DNA from: Bacteroidales bacterium
GTDB taxonomy: Bacteria > Bacteroidota > Bacteroidia > Bacteroidales > UBA932
Direction of reading: 5' to 3'
DNA: 64,000 bases
NCBI GenBank assembly: GCA_017469745.1
Contig: JAFUFS010000006.1
Coordinates: 1 to 64,000, forward strand
The notes under the pieces are model-generated. The model saw nothing but the letters and a program-made list of their open reading frames with translations, searched no databases and was not told the origin of the DNA. The position numbers and the translations under genes are program-made. This document shows, one piece after another, positions 27,240-36,522 of this stretch. Within the stretch, counting starts at the first letter, position 1. Each line of letters starts with the position of its first letter.

Positions 27240-30157
27240 TTGTATAATTTTACTGGTCCTATCAAACCTGCGGACACATAGGGCTGGCTGCGCCTCAGAA
27301 CGAAGCGCTGGGCTGCCTTGTTGTCCTTGAGTGTCTGCATGTAATTGCCCATCAGGGTGGTAACCTTCACCTCGATGGTGTTCTCGCCTTCCTTGACGTA
27401 GGGGGAAATGTCGTAGATCCTTTCTCCGAACCATTTCATACCGACATCCTTGCCGTTGATCTTGAGTTCGCAGATGTCAGCCACCTTGCCAAGGTCAAGA
27501 TACTTTGGAAGATCCTTCGCTGCGCCAAGATCCTTCGCTGCGCTCAGGATGACAGTGGTCTTGTAGACAACAGTACCCATGAAGTTGACGAAGGAGGAAT
27601 CCGTCATGTCCTTGAAGTCCTGAAGGGAGTCGAAGGTGGCAGTCCAGGTGGAGTCGAGCTGGGGCTGGTGGAGGGTTAGGGTCCAGGGGCCGTTCACTGC
27701 GCCTAGATCCTTCGCTGCGCCTAGATCCTTCGCTGCGCCTAGATCCTTCGCTGCGCTCAGGATGACAGGGGAAGAGGTCTTCTTTGAAAGGGCACGGCCG
27801 TCCTTGTTGAACACCAGCAGGTAGGTCTCGGAAGGTCCTAAACGGAAATGGGCCTTGCCAGACTGGTCAAGCTTGAGGGCGGTCCTTGTGCCTGTGGCCG
27901 GGTCATAAACCCAGGCATGCCTTCCGGATGTGATTGACTTGGGGAAGGTAATGTCAGTCTCGCGGGCCTCGCTCATGTGGGCGTTCATGACGATGAAGAA
28001 GTTGCTTCCGTCATCGGTCACGTAGCGGTCCTGAAGCAGGAAGCGGTCCGGATCGGAGATGGTTATCGAATGAGGCAGGGAATATTTTTCCATGACTCCC
28101 TCGTACCACTCGAGATATTTCCCATCCTCCGGCTTTTCCAGAAGGATGAAATTGTCGGGGTAAGCCTTGAGGCGCTCCACCCCTGCAACGATCTGCTTGT
28201 CACGCGCCTGGTAATCTTTCAGGCCGAGGGACTTCTCAGGGTACTTGCCGATGCAGAAAACCCTTCCTCCCTGCTTCACGAACTCTTCTATCTTTGCAAT
28301 GACCTCGGGCGTAGTTCCGGTAACCTCGACGATGAAGAGGGTACCATATTCCTTGGGACCATAGCAGAGCTTGCCATTCTTGACGGTTGCGTCCTTGAGG
28401 ATGTTCTCGGTAACATAGTCGGCTCCGCCACCGGTCTTGTGGATGGCCTCCCAGATGAGGGAGGTGTAGGGAACGTTCAGCTTCACCGGGAACGGTTCCG
28501 TCTGGACTCCCATCGTCGTCCACATGTCGTAGTTGGCAGGAAGGATGGCGATGTCCGTGAACATGTCAGCGTTCTGGAGCTGGCTGGCGATGCGGGCACG
28601 GTAGTCATTGAGGTTCTTGACATAAGGCCACCAGGTGTTCCTCTCGTTGTGGAAGGTTCCGTACTGGACCCAGCCCGGGAATTCGGCCTCCAGAGGAGAA
28701 TAGTTGAATCCGTGCCACACGGAATGCGTGACTCCTGAGATGGCGCTCATGTCGGAACCGACCTTCAGGAATTCGAGGGAAGTCGTGAAAACCTTGTAGG
28801 TGTTCGTCATCTCTTCGGCACTTATGATCCTGTTGCCCGTAAGGTGGGCAGCAGAAGAGACATATTTGTTGATCATCGTGTAGCCGCGGCCACGACGGTA
28901 ATCTTCGTCTCCCATCTCCTCTCCGATCTTGTGCTTGAGCCAGTTGGTTGTCCAGGACTCCCCTTCCGGAATGTCGTAGCCGAGGGAGCTCTCGAGTGGG
29001 AAGAATCCACGGCCGTAGGCCTGTGCGCGGGACTTCACGCCTTTTTCCTTGCACCACCCCAGGAAAGTAGCGGTGTAGCGCTCATGAAGGAGTTCTGCCT
29101 TCGTGAGCTCGAAATCAAAGCGCACCCTGTCCACTTCCTCCTGGAATTTCGGGCTCTTCTTGGAACCATATTCAAAACTCTTCACGTCGCCGAGCCTTCC
29201 TACTTCGAACATAGTGAAAGGAAGCCAAGGCAGGAGGTCATAACCCCTGCGGGCCTTGAATTCGGCGGCGAAGTCAGAGGTCCAGTTGTTCCCTTCGAGC
29301 TCCATGCTGTCCACGAAGAAGGCCCTCAGGTGGCCGGAAAGAGGACCGACCTTTGCCTCGATGGCATCCGCCATGTGGTCGAGATAATGCCTCACAGCAG
29401 CGGCATCCATGTGGTTCAAGATGGAACCGGCGGCACCGGGAGCACCGTTGATGACGCTGGCGAAGGACTCGAACTTGACCATGGCATAGAGCTGCCACTT
29501 GCCTTCAGGCACGTCCACGCTGATGACGCCGTCCTTGATGTTGCCGCTTAGGTCGATTGCCTCATCAAGGCTGCCGATGGGATCGGGAGCAAGACAGACC
29601 GACACCAGTTCGGGGGTACGGCGGGGGTTTTCTATAGTCACACCCGGATCGATTTCCTTGAATATGTGGAAGGTCGACATCTCGAGCCTCTCTCCGGAAG
29701 GAACCGGAAGGGCATAGGTCAGAAGCACTTCAGCCCTCTCATCCCTGGGCAGGTCCTCTGCTCCGAAAGGCCAGCCGGAACCGATGATGAGGTCGCACTG
29801 CAGGCCGATCTTCTCCGCCTCGTCGAAGACCACCTTCAGCATGTCGATCCATTCGTCGCTCAGCCACTTCAGGGGCTTCGTGTCAAGGGTGTCGGCTCCG
29901 GACGGGAAGGAAATGGGATTGATCTCCACTCCGCCGATTCCTGCGTCCTTGAGGATGTGCAGCTCGCGCACCAGTTCCTCAGCCTTGACGCGGTCACCGT
30001 TCCACCACCACCTGACGAAAGGCCTGTAACGGCTGTCTGGATTCTGGAACTGGGAATAAAGTTGCTTCGAAGAGAGCTTGGTCTGAGCCTGCACCCTTCC
30101 CGCCAGCGGCAGGACAAGGAGCAAGGCTGCGATCAAAAGGATTCTGCTTGACTTCAT
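27236..30157 (-). CDS. GH106-like alpha-L-rhamnosidase
   Basis: 973-aa secreted protein with an N-terminal signal peptide (GRVQA-QTKL). The catalytic barrel begins with RPFVRWWWNGDRVKAEELV and KDAGIGGVEINPISFP, typical of GH106, which hydrolyses alpha-L-rhamnosyl linkages in rhamnogalacturonan. Later there is a beta-sandwich carbohydrate-binding-like domain (YLDLGKVADICELKINGKDVG). Two insertions of repeat family B (ILSAAKDLGAAKDL) interrupt the C-terminal part in frame, around residues 797-818 and 868-882, at the borders of the sandwich domain. The start overlaps the flippase-like gene stop (TAATG). Confidence 0.85.
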   Translation of the reverse strand: MKSSRILLIAALLLVLPLAGRVQAQTKLSSKQLYSQFQNPDSRYRPFVRWWWNGDRVKAEELVRELHILKDAGIGGVEINPISFPSGADTLDTKPLKWLSDEWIDMLKVVFDEAEKIGLQCDLIIGSGWPFGAEDLPRDERAEVLLTYALPVPSGERLEMSTFHIFKEIDPGVTIENPRRTPELVSVCLAPDPIGSLDEAIDLSGNIKDGVISVDVPEGKWQLYAMVKFESFASVINGAPGAAGSILNHMDAAAVRHYLDHMADAIEAKVGPLSGHLRAFFVDSMELEGNNWTSDFAAEFKARRGYDLLPWLPFTMFEVGRLGDVKSFEYGSKKSPKFQEEVDRVRFDFELTKAELLHERYTATFLGWCKEKGVKSRAQAYGRGFFPLESSLGYDIPEGESWTTNWLKHKIGEEMGDEDYRRGRGYTMINKYVSSAAHLTGNRIISAEEMTNTYKVFTTSLEFLKVGSDMSAISGVTHSVWHGFNYSPLEAEFPGWVQYGTFHNERNTWWPYVKNLNDYRARIASQLQNADMFTDIAILPANYDMWTTMGVQTEPFPVKLNVPYTSLIWEAIHKTGGGADYVTENILKDATVKNGKLCYGPKEYGTLFIVEVTGTTPEVIAKIEEFVKQGGRVFCIGKYPEKSLGLKDYQARDKQIVAGVERLKAYPDNFILLEKPEDGKYLEWYEGVMEKYSLPHSITISDPDRFLLQDRYVTDDGSNFFIVMNAHMSEARETDITFPKSITSGRHAWVYDPATGTRTALKLDQSGKAHFRLGPSETYLLVFNKDGRALSKKTSSPVILSAAKDLGAAKDLGAAKDLGAVNGPWTLTLHQPQLDSTWTATFDSLQDFKDMTDSSFVNFMGTVVYKTTVILSAAKDLGAAKDLPKYLDLGKVADICELKINGKDVGMKWFGERIYDISPYVKEGENTIEVKVTTLMGNYMQTLKDNKAAQRFVLRRSQPYVSAGLIGPVKLYK
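27510..27554. repeat. Coding-sequence repeat, family B, copy 2 (GH106)
   Basis: Two 18-bp units of the type agatccttcgctgcgcca end in gctcaggatgaca. Read on the - strand they encode VILSAAKDLGAAKDL. The unit length is a multiple of three, so it keeps frame. I see no long inverted arms. Confidence 0.85.
27704..27767. repeat. Coding-sequence repeat, family B, copy 3 (GH106)
   Basis: Three tandem 18-bp units (agatccttcgctgcgcct) are capped by gctcaggatgaca and encode PVILSAAKDL plus repeated GAAKDL. It lies about 150 bp from copy 2 in the same gene. The tandem number differs between copies (two here and in aroDA, three in this one), so it probably varies by slippage. Confidence 0.87.
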
Positions 30158-31227
30158 TATTGTTTTTTTCTAAAATGTTCGCTGATGTAGGAAACCATGC
30201 CCCAGATGATCTGGTTGATGGCCTGGGACTCATGGGAAAGGGTTGCGAAGATCATTCCGAATCCGAACGGAAGCCCGTAGGTGTAAGACAGGGCTCCGGC
30301 CACCAGGAAATGGAAGGCTCCGAAACCTCCCGGTACGGGAACAATCGAAGAAAGACTGCCTGCAAGCATAAGGAAGAGGGCATCGGTCATGTTCAGATCG
30401 CCTACCATCAAGACGGCGGAGGCCATGTCGGAAGGCACTGCGGAAACGTCGATCCCCTGTACCGCCCACAGGATCGTGGCACTCATCATCCAGTAGCATG
30501 CCCACACGGCCACGGTCAGCGCGAAGAAACGCCAGGCCTTTTCCATCTTAAGGCAGCTGATGAAACCCTGCCAGAGGCCGATGCAGAAGTCCTTGATCTT
30601 GCGCAGGGGTTTCCAGCTGTCGGCGTAACGGACTGTGACCCAGACCATCACAGCGGCTGCCACCACCAGGGCCGCGACCAGAGACACCTTCTTCACAGTT
30701 ATGCTTCCGGAGGCTGCACCGAAGATCTTTTCTGAGAAAAAGCCCCCGAAACGCTTCCAGGTGAACAGGAGAAAGACCGAGAGGGTCAGGAGCATCATGA
30801 TGATGTCAGCCGTCCTCTCCAGGGCGGCTGTACCAAGAACCTTGTCGAAGGATGCCGGCCGGCGTGGCTGACCGTCCTCCACGTCAGGAACTTTCTTTGA
30901 ATGGGCCGTAATATAGCCGCACCTTGCAACCTCGCCTACCCGGGGCAGAGCCATATTCACCAGGTAGCTGATGTTGACGGCATTGAAGCAAGTGAGCCTG
31001 GAAGTCGAACTGTCGATCGGAAGAAGGAGCTGCCTCCACCGCAGGGCCCTGCAATAGAAGGCCAGGGCTCCGAACAGCATGGAAAGGATCACATATTCCC
31101 ATCTGCAAGCTTTAAGGGCAGCCCAGAACTCAGCCCAGTCGACATCCTTGAAAGCAAAAAAAAGGAGAACTGCGGCAAGCAGGATTGACAATGAGTACTT
31201 GAGAATATTCCCTACCTTCTTGTTCAT
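30157..31227 (-). CDS. Flippase-like (UPF0104 / LPG synthase TM domain) membrane protein
   Basis: 356-aa polytopic inner-membrane protein of the lysylphosphatidylglycerol synthase TM-region family (YbhN-like). Evidence: about eight hydrophobic segments, RALRWRQLLLP, NISYLVNMALPRVGEVARCGYI, a cytosolic ALERTADI segment, and PVPGGFGAFHFLVAGAL near the C-terminus. The open frame extends to 31518, but the Met at 31227 starts the first helix and leaves a normal intergenic gap to the divergent kinase gene. It heads the - strand glycosidase operon, with a TAATG overlap to GH106. Some relatives are proposed lipid flippases; the role here is unknown. Confidence 0.82.
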   Translation of the reverse strand: MNKKVGNILKYSLSILLAAVLLFFAFKDVDWAEFWAALKACRWEYVILSMLFGALAFYCRALRWRQLLLPIDSSTSRLTCFNAVNISYLVNMALPRVGEVARCGYITAHSKKVPDVEDGQPRRPASFDKVLGTAALERTADIIMMLLTLSVFLLFTWKRFGGFFSEKIFGAASGSITVKKVSLVAALVVAAAVMVWVTVRYADSWKPLRKIKDFCIGLWQGFISCLKMEKAWRFFALTVAVWACYWMMSATILWAVQGIDVSAVPSDMASAVLMVGDLNMTDALFLMLAGSLSSIVPVPGGFGAFHFLVAGALSYTYGLPFGFGMIFATLSHESQAINQIIWGMVSYISEHFRKKQ

Positions 31228-31253
31228 GGTAACAAATTTAAGCAAATTATAAT

Positions 31254-31261
31254 TAACTTTG
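31254..31261 (+). promoter_or_regulatory. Bacteroidetes -7 box of the PfkB kinase gene
   Basis: TAACTTTG is a perfect match to TAnnTTTG, ending 6 bp before the ATG. Transcription would start at or very near the start codon, so the mRNA may be leaderless. The intergenic gap is only 40 bp and must also hold the promoter of the divergent flippase-like operon. Confidence 0.6.
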
Positions 31262-31267
31262 TGAGTT

Positions 31268-32263
31268 ATGAAATCTATTTTAGGCATCGGGAACGCCCTT
31301 ACGGACATATTGGCGGTATTCCCTGACGATTCAATGCTCCGCGAGTACCACCTGCCTCCCGGAAGCATGCAGCACGTGGATCTCGAAACCGGAGACAGCA
31401 TCTGGTCGAAGCTCAAGGAATATGGGGTCAAATACGTCCCCGGAGGCTCTGCAGCCAACACCATCACCTGCACATCAATCTTCGGCATGCCTTCATGCTT
31501 CATCGGCAAGATCGGCAACGACGAACTGGGACACCTCTACAAGAGCACCCTGGAGCAGTTCGGTGTACAGACCAACCTCCTGCAAGGCACCAAGGGATCC
31601 GGACGAGCAATGTGTTTCATAACGGGTGCAAACGCCGAAAGGACTTTCGCCGACTACATGGGAGCCGCCCTCGAACTCGTGCCCGAGGACCTGAAACCTG
31701 AATATTTCGAAGGTTACGACTACTTCCACATCGAAGGCTACCTGGTCCAGAACCAGGATCTTATCCGCAAAGCGGTGCAGATGGCAAAGGATGCCGGTTG
31801 CAAGATCTCTATCGACATGGCCTCATACAACGTGGTCGAATCCAACGACGCCTTCTTCCACAATCTCGTGGACAAATACATCGACATCGTCTTCGCCAAC
31901 GAGAGCGAGGCCCGCGCCTACACTAAGAAAGAACCGCGCGAAGCCATCGATGAACTGGCATCGCAGTGCGAAATCGCCGTCGTAAAAGTCGGTAAGGACG
32001 GCTCGATGGTAAAGCAGGGCAATGACTATCACTACATCCCAGCATGGCCCGCTGCCACGATCGACGCCACCGGAGCAGGTGACACCTATGCGGCAGGCTT
32101 CCTCTACGCCCACTCTTTGGGCATGCCTTTGAAGGTCTGCGGAGAAGTCGGCTCGATAATTGCGGCAAAGGTGGTCGAAGTTGTCGGAACCAAGATCGAC
32201 GTGCCCCGCTGGAGGGACGCAAAAGCCGAGATTAGGGAACTGATAGCATCTGTCAATCAATAG
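31268..32263 (+). CDS. PfkB-family carbohydrate/adenosine kinase
   Basis: 331-aa ATP-dependent cytoplasmic kinase. The C-terminal signature with catalytic Asp is IDATGAGDTYAAGFLYAHSLG near residue 270, and the N-terminal signature is VPGGSAANTITCTSIFG. Several Bacteroidetes relatives are annotated as adenosine or ribo-/fructokinases. The NALTDILAVFPDD start and the GGSAAN motif are most like the adenosine-kinase-type branch, but the substrate is not settled. It is followed 3 bp later by the DUF6913-like gene. Confidence 0.9.
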   Translation: MKSILGIGNALTDILAVFPDDSMLREYHLPPGSMQHVDLETGDSIWSKLKEYGVKYVPGGSAANTITCTSIFGMPSCFIGKIGNDELGHLYKSTLEQFGVQTNLLQGTKGSGRAMCFITGANAERTFADYMGAALELVPEDLKPEYFEGYDYFHIEGYLVQNQDLIRKAVQMAKDAGCKISIDMASYNVVESNDAFFHNLVDKYIDIVFANESEARAYTKKEPREAIDELASQCEIAVVKVGKDGSMVKQGNDYHYIPAWPAATIDATGAGDTYAAGFLYAHSLGMPLKVCGEVGSIIAAKVVEVVGTKIDVPRWRDAKAEIRELIASVNQ

Positions 32264-32266
32264 GTT

Positions 32267-32800
32267 ATGTTTGAATTTGTCAAGGATATATTCAGGAAAA
32301 GCAGTCTGAAGAAGCATGCGAGCACGGTTCCGACCGGGATCCTTCCGCTCAGCCAGATCAAGTCGTACGTTGCGATAATCGATGTCGAGGACACCACCTA
32401 TGACACTTGCAAGTCCGCAATTTTGAATTATTTCCGCAGCATGGACATCCGCGGATCGGTCTTCTTCCAGGATTTCCGCAAGATCGGAAGCGAAGACCGC
32501 CTTATCACCAGCATCCAGACCACGATCACAAAGAAGGACCTGGACTGGCTGGGAAGGCCGTCCAAATACAAGCTCGGAGTACTCGAAGAGCAGAATCCGG
32601 ACCTGTTCATCTCCCTCATCAAGGAGCCTGATTTCGCCATCGAGTACATGACCAAGACTTCCAAGGCCCGCTTCAAGATCGGGCGCAAGCAGATGGACGG
32701 CAATCTTTTCGACCTCGTGATCAACGATCCGGCCGGAAAGGACATCTCCCAGCTGGAAAGCTGGACCGCCATAAAGAACTATCTCGGAAAGATAAGATAA
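32267..32800 (+). CDS. Small conserved protein, DUF6913-like
   Basis: 177-aa soluble protein without signal or membrane segments. It resembles a Bacteroidetes-restricted family (I believe DUF6913) with a conserved basic start (KDIFRKSSLKKH) and a DLFISLIKEPDFAIEYM segment. Function unknown. It is packed between the kinase and the DUF368 gene with 3-bp gaps on both sides, so all three are probably one transcript. Confidence 0.7.
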   Translation: MFEFVKDIFRKSSLKKHASTVPTGILPLSQIKSYVAIIDVEDTTYDTCKSAILNYFRSMDIRGSVFFQDFRKIGSEDRLITSIQTTITKKDLDWLGRPSKYKLGVLEEQNPDLFISLIKEPDFAIEYMTKTSKARFKIGRKQMDGNLFDLVINDPAGKDISQLESWTAIKNYLGKIR

Positions 32801-32803
32801 CAG

Positions 32804-33703
32804 ATGACGGACATTTTCAAGAACCTGGTCGTCGCGCTCAAGGGATTCGCCATGGGCGCGGCTAATGTCATTCCGGGGGTCTCCGGAGGCACCATCGCCC
32901 TGCTCACAGGCATATTCAATGAGCTCATAGAATCCCTGAACTCGCTGATGAGCGTCTCCACTTGGAAACTGCTGTTGAAGGGAGAGTTTAAGGAATTCTG
33001 GAAGACCATCCACGGAACCTTCCTGCTCTGGCTCGCCATCGGCGTCGTGCTGAGCGTCTTCTCCCTTGCAAAGCTGATGGAATATGTCCTCGCCCACTAT
33101 CCTGTACAGACCTGGGCGTTCTTCTTCGGCCTGATCATTGTCTCGGCCATATTCATGCTCTACGACATCAAGGGATGGAAGGGAAGCGATCTCTGCTGGC
33201 TCATCGGCGGAGTGGCCCTGGGAGCATTCATCTGCCTGCTTTCCCCTACCGAGACGACTTCCGACCTGTGGTTCATAGCCCTTTGCGGAGCGATAGCCAT
33301 CTGCACCATGATCCTGCCCGGAATCTCCGGAAGTTTCATCCTGGTCCTGCTCGGAAAGTATGAATATGTCATGAAGGCCGTCAGCGAACTGAACATCCCT
33401 GTGCTGCTGGTTTTCGCCCTCGGCTGCGTGATAGGAATCGTGGCCTTCTCAAAGTTCCTCCACTGGCTGATCGGGAAATACGAGAAACAGACCCTCCTGG
33501 TGCTGATAGGTTTCACCATCGGAGCACTCGTGAAAGTCTGGCCATGGGCAGACATGGCGGCCTGCAAGGCGGCCAACGTGCTGAACGGAGCGCCTGAAGG
33601 GGAACTCCACGTCATCGGGGCAGTGGTCTGGGCCGTGATAGGCGCTGGCCTGGTGCTTGCCCTTGAACTCTTTTCAAAGAAATCCGTAAAGGCCGCCGAC
33701 TAA
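32804..33703 (+). CDS. DUF368 undecaprenyl-phosphate translocase
   Basis: 299-aa inner-membrane protein with about eight helices. Its start FAMGAANVIPGVSGGTIALLTG is the hallmark of DUF368, and an inverted repeat of it follows as MILPGISGSFILVLLGKYE. Members of this family have been shown to recycle undecaprenyl phosphate across the membrane for cell-envelope synthesis. The last 4 bp overlap the convergent AraC gene. Confidence 0.92.
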   Translation: MTDIFKNLVVALKGFAMGAANVIPGVSGGTIALLTGIFNELIESLNSLMSVSTWKLLLKGEFKEFWKTIHGTFLLWLAIGVVLSVFSLAKLMEYVLAHYPVQTWAFFFGLIIVSAIFMLYDIKGWKGSDLCWLIGGVALGAFICLLSPTETTSDLWFIALCGAIAICTMILPGISGSFILVLLGKYEYVMKAVSELNIPVLLVFALGCVIGIVAFSKFLHWLIGKYEKQTLLVLIGFTIGALVKVWPWADMAACKAANVLNGAPEGELHVIGAVVWAVIGAGLVLALELFSKKSVKAAD

Positions 33704-34524
33704 TTGGCCGGAGTCTCCCTCGGACAGTACCCGAACTGCTTTTTGTAGGCCCTGGAGAAGAATGCAGGGTCCTTGAAGCCGGCTTCAAGCATGGCCTCTC
33801 CCACACTGCAGCTTTTTCCTGACAGAAGTTTCTGCGCTTCCTGAAGCCTCCGGTTGATGACCCATTTTTCCGGAGTCAGGTCACTAACTTTCTTGAAATC
33901 CCTCTTGAAAGAAGAGAGGCTACGGCCTGTGTAACGCGCCAGCTCTGGGACAGAAAGATCGAACATGTAGTTTTCCTCCATGAAAGAAAGCAGGTCTATC
34001 TTCCAAGGCTGGGTGAAATCGAAAAGCGAAGCATAGAAATTGCGGTCTGCGGCCAGCACGCATCTCAGCCCTTCGATTCGCTTCATCCATGCGATCTCCT
34101 GCGAAAGGGTCTCGGAAGAATCCAGGTAAGGTGTGAGGGACAGGAAAAGGCTTTCAAGATCAGGTCCTGCGGGAATTTTAAGCACGGCATCCTCAGGCGG
34201 AGTCGCATCCAGAGGAAGGCTGTCATGTGGAAGGGTCCTGAAATAGGAAAGCAGGAATTTCCTGCAGAAAAACAGGGCTATCGACCGGAAAGGAGCCCCG
34301 TCCTGGGGCGACCAGGCATCGACCACCACGCGGTAATCCTTGCGCAGGAACACGCAGTCACCGGCCGACAGGTAGGTCTTCCTTCCGTTGAAAATCACCT
34401 CCGCACTCCCGGAACTGATGTACAGAAGCGTATGATCATGAATATGTTGCGGTCCCCTGACGGCCTCCCTGTCCACCCGGGAAAAGACCACTCCGGACTG
34501 ATTGGTTCTGCTGTATCCCTCCAT
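33700..34524 (-). CDS. AraC-family transcriptional regulator
   Basis: 274-aa cytoplasmic regulator. Residues 1 to about 100 are a cupin-like effector domain (HIHDHTLLYISSGSAEVIFNGRKTYLSAGDCVFL). The C-terminus has two helix-turn-helix motifs (SVPELARYTGRSLSSFKRDFKKV and VGEAMLEAGFKDPAFFSRAYKKQFGYCPRE). It is divergent from the TonB receptor gene, and the shared gap holds two operator-like repeats, so it most likely controls that receptor. Confidence 0.93.
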   Translation of the reverse strand: MEGYSRTNQSGVVFSRVDREAVRGPQHIHDHTLLYISSGSAEVIFNGRKTYLSAGDCVFLRKDYRVVVDAWSPQDGAPFRSIALFFCRKFLLSYFRTLPHDSLPLDATPPEDAVLKIPAGPDLESLFLSLTPYLDSSETLSQEIAWMKRIEGLRCVLAADRNFYASLFDFTQPWKIDLLSFMEENYMFDLSVPELARYTGRSLSSFKRDFKKVSDLTPEKWVINRRLQEAQKLLSGKSCSVGEAMLEAGFKDPAFFSRAYKKQFGYCPRETPAN

Positions 34525-34548
34525 ATTGCCGCTAAGTTAATAATAATC

Positions 34549-34616
34549 TGGACTTCTCAGTCAAATTATTTGGACTTTTCAGTCAAATGGTTTTGGCGAC
34601 ATTCGACTTACTTTGC
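34549..34616 (+). promoter_or_regulatory. Twin operator-like repeats and promoter of the TonB receptor gene
   Basis: Two direct copies of tggactt(c/t)tcagtcaaat lie at 34549-34566 and 34571-34588, 22 bp apart (about two helical turns). Each contains GACT-N4-AGTC. The second copy abuts a TTTTG (-33 type, 34591-34595), and a near-consensus -7 box (TTACTTTGC, 34608-34616) follows. This layout fits an activator bound next to the promoter; the AraC protein encoded alongside is the likely ligand. Confidence 0.65.
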
Positions 34617-34634
34617 AGAAATAACGAACTTAAG

Positions 34635-36497
34635 ATGAGAAGATTGATCATTGCACTCATTTCCTTTACGGCCCTGATGGCCGGACAGGATGTTTTGGCC
34701 CAGCAGTCATCTGAGGCACAGGACACCCTTCACAGCTCTGTCGTTACCGGAACCAGGGTCACCATGGATAGGTTCCGTATTCCTGCACCCGTGTCCGTCA
34801 TCGGCAGGCAGAAGATAGAAAACAGCGATGAAAGCGCCCTCATGCCTTCGCTCATGGAGGAAGTCCCCGGCCTCTTCGTCACTTCCCGAGGAGTAACCGG
34901 CTACGGAGTCTCTGCCGGAGCAGCCGGAGGAATATCCCTCCGCGGATTCAGCGCTGCCAGCGGAAGGACCCTGATCCTGATCGACGGACATCCCCAGTAC
35001 ATGTCGATCTACGGCCATGCCGTTGCCGATGAATATCTTGCCGACCTGGCCGAACGGGTGGAAGTAACCCGTGGGGCTGCTTCTGTACTCTATGGCTCGA
35101 ATGCAATGGGAGGCGCTATCAACATCATCACACGCAGGCCCGACTTCACTGGGAACCGCCTCAACGCCAAGCTTATGGGAGGTTCCTTCGGAACGGCCAG
35201 GGCTTCAGTCACGGAACAATATTCAAATGGCAAGTTCTACCTTGTCGCCAATGCCGGGCACGACAGGACTGACGGGCACCGCCCCAATTCCGCCTTCCGC
35301 TCGACAAACGGGATGCTGAAAGCGTCCTATGATTTTTCCGACGCCTGGAAGCTGAGCGGCGACGTCAACCTCATGAAGGCATATTCAGAGAACCCGGGAA
35401 CTGTGGCCAGACCGATGTTCGAGGGGACCGCCGACGTGACCAGGATGATGTCCTGGATCTCACTGGAGAATCATTATGACCGGACCGACGGAGGTCTCAA
35501 CCTCTACTACAACGCCGGAAAGCATGAGATCAACGACGGCTACGCCGCAGGAGGCTCTCCCCAGCCTTATCTTTTCCACAGCACGGACTTCCAGAGCGGA
35601 GCGAACCTTTTCCAGGCTGTCCATCTATTTAACGGCAACACCATCACGGGAGGCCTTGATTTCAAGTACTACGGCGGCGATGCCTATCGCAATCCCGAGA
35701 CAGAATATTACGCCGACCACAAGAAGCTCCATGAAGAAGCTGCCTATCTGCTCGCACAGCAGATGTTCGGAAAGCTGACCCTGGACGCCGGAATCCGTCT
35801 GGAGAACCACAGTCTTTACGGCACTGAATGGATCCCCCAGGCTGGTGTGAGCTGGATCGCCGCCCCCGGAACAAGCGTCAAACTTTCGGCATCGAAAGGC
35901 TTCAGGACTCCGAACCTGCGAGAACTCTACATGTACATGGTAGCCAATGAAAACCTCGAACCGGAAAGGGCATGGAGCTATGATTTAACAATCTCGAAAC
36001 GTTGGCTGGAAGGCAAGCTGGACACAGAACTCAGCCTCTTCCACACAAAAGGATCGAATATTATCGAGGTGACTGTAGTGGACGGCAAGAGAGCAAACCG
36101 CAATGTTGGAGCGTTTGAGAATAATGGAGCTGAGTTCAGCATGGTCTGGAGAGCCCTTGACAACCTCCGCTTCAATGCCAACTACAGCTATCTCCACATG
36201 GGGACCATCTACACCGGAGCCCCGGTCCACAAAGCCTATGTCTCAGGAACCTGTAACATCGGCAAGTTCGCAGTGAACCTCGGCGCAATGGGGATCAAGG
36301 ATCTCTACCTCACCACAGGCGACAATGCCACCACCAGTGACTACGTCGACCTGAAATGCAGGCTCTCATGGCAGGCCCTCCCCTGGATGACCCTTTTCGT
36401 CCGCGGAGAAAACCTTCTGGACAGCAGCTACATGACCATGGACGGCTTCCCTGAGCCGGGAATAACAGTTCTCGGAGGAGTTTCGATCAGCCTGTAG
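34635..36497 (+). CDS. TonB-dependent outer membrane receptor (CirA/BtuB type)
   Basis: 620-aa receptor with a signal peptide (DVLAQQ) and no carboxypeptidase-like domain, so it belongs to the siderophore/cofactor receptor class and not to SusC. Plug signatures are SVVTGTRVTMDRF and VEVTRGAASVLYGSNAMGGAINIITRRP. The barrel includes KGFRTPNLRELYM, a conserved receptor segment. The frame opens at 34587, but the Met at 34635 begins the signal peptide and lies just after the promoter. The ligand is not identifiable; metal chelate, haem or cobalamin are candidates. Confidence 0.93.
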   Translation: MRRLIIALISFTALMAGQDVLAQQSSEAQDTLHSSVVTGTRVTMDRFRIPAPVSVIGRQKIENSDESALMPSLMEEVPGLFVTSRGVTGYGVSAGAAGGISLRGFSAASGRTLILIDGHPQYMSIYGHAVADEYLADLAERVEVTRGAASVLYGSNAMGGAINIITRRPDFTGNRLNAKLMGGSFGTARASVTEQYSNGKFYLVANAGHDRTDGHRPNSAFRSTNGMLKASYDFSDAWKLSGDVNLMKAYSENPGTVARPMFEGTADVTRMMSWISLENHYDRTDGGLNLYYNAGKHEINDGYAAGGSPQPYLFHSTDFQSGANLFQAVHLFNGNTITGGLDFKYYGGDAYRNPETEYYADHKKLHEEAAYLLAQQMFGKLTLDAGIRLENHSLYGTEWIPQAGVSWIAAPGTSVKLSASKGFRTPNLRELYMYMVANENLEPERAWSYDLTISKRWLEGKLDTELSLFHTKGSNIIEVTVVDGKRANRNVGAFENNGAEFSMVWRALDNLRFNANYSYLHMGTIYTGAPVHKAYVSGTCNIGKFAVNLGAMGIKDLYLTTGDNATTSDYVDLKCRLSWQALPWMTLFVRGENLLDSSYMTMDGFPEPGITVLGGVSISL

Positions 36498-36522
36498 TAA
36501 TTCAATTTGAAGCGTAATAGTT

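Noticed and set aside
27236..30157. GH106-like protein considered as a GH2 enzyme because of its C-terminal sandwich
   Set aside because: The N-terminal WWWNGDRV and AGIGGVEINP segments fit GH106, and GH2 catalytic motifs are not visible.
30157..31518. Flippase-like gene starting at 31518
   Set aside because: The extension overlaps the divergent kinase gene and its promoter; the Met at 31227 precedes the first helix directly.
31823..33097. 424-codon - strand frame across the kinase, DUF6913-like and DUF368 genes
   Set aside because: It spans three well-supported genes on the opposite strand and shows no recognisable domain.
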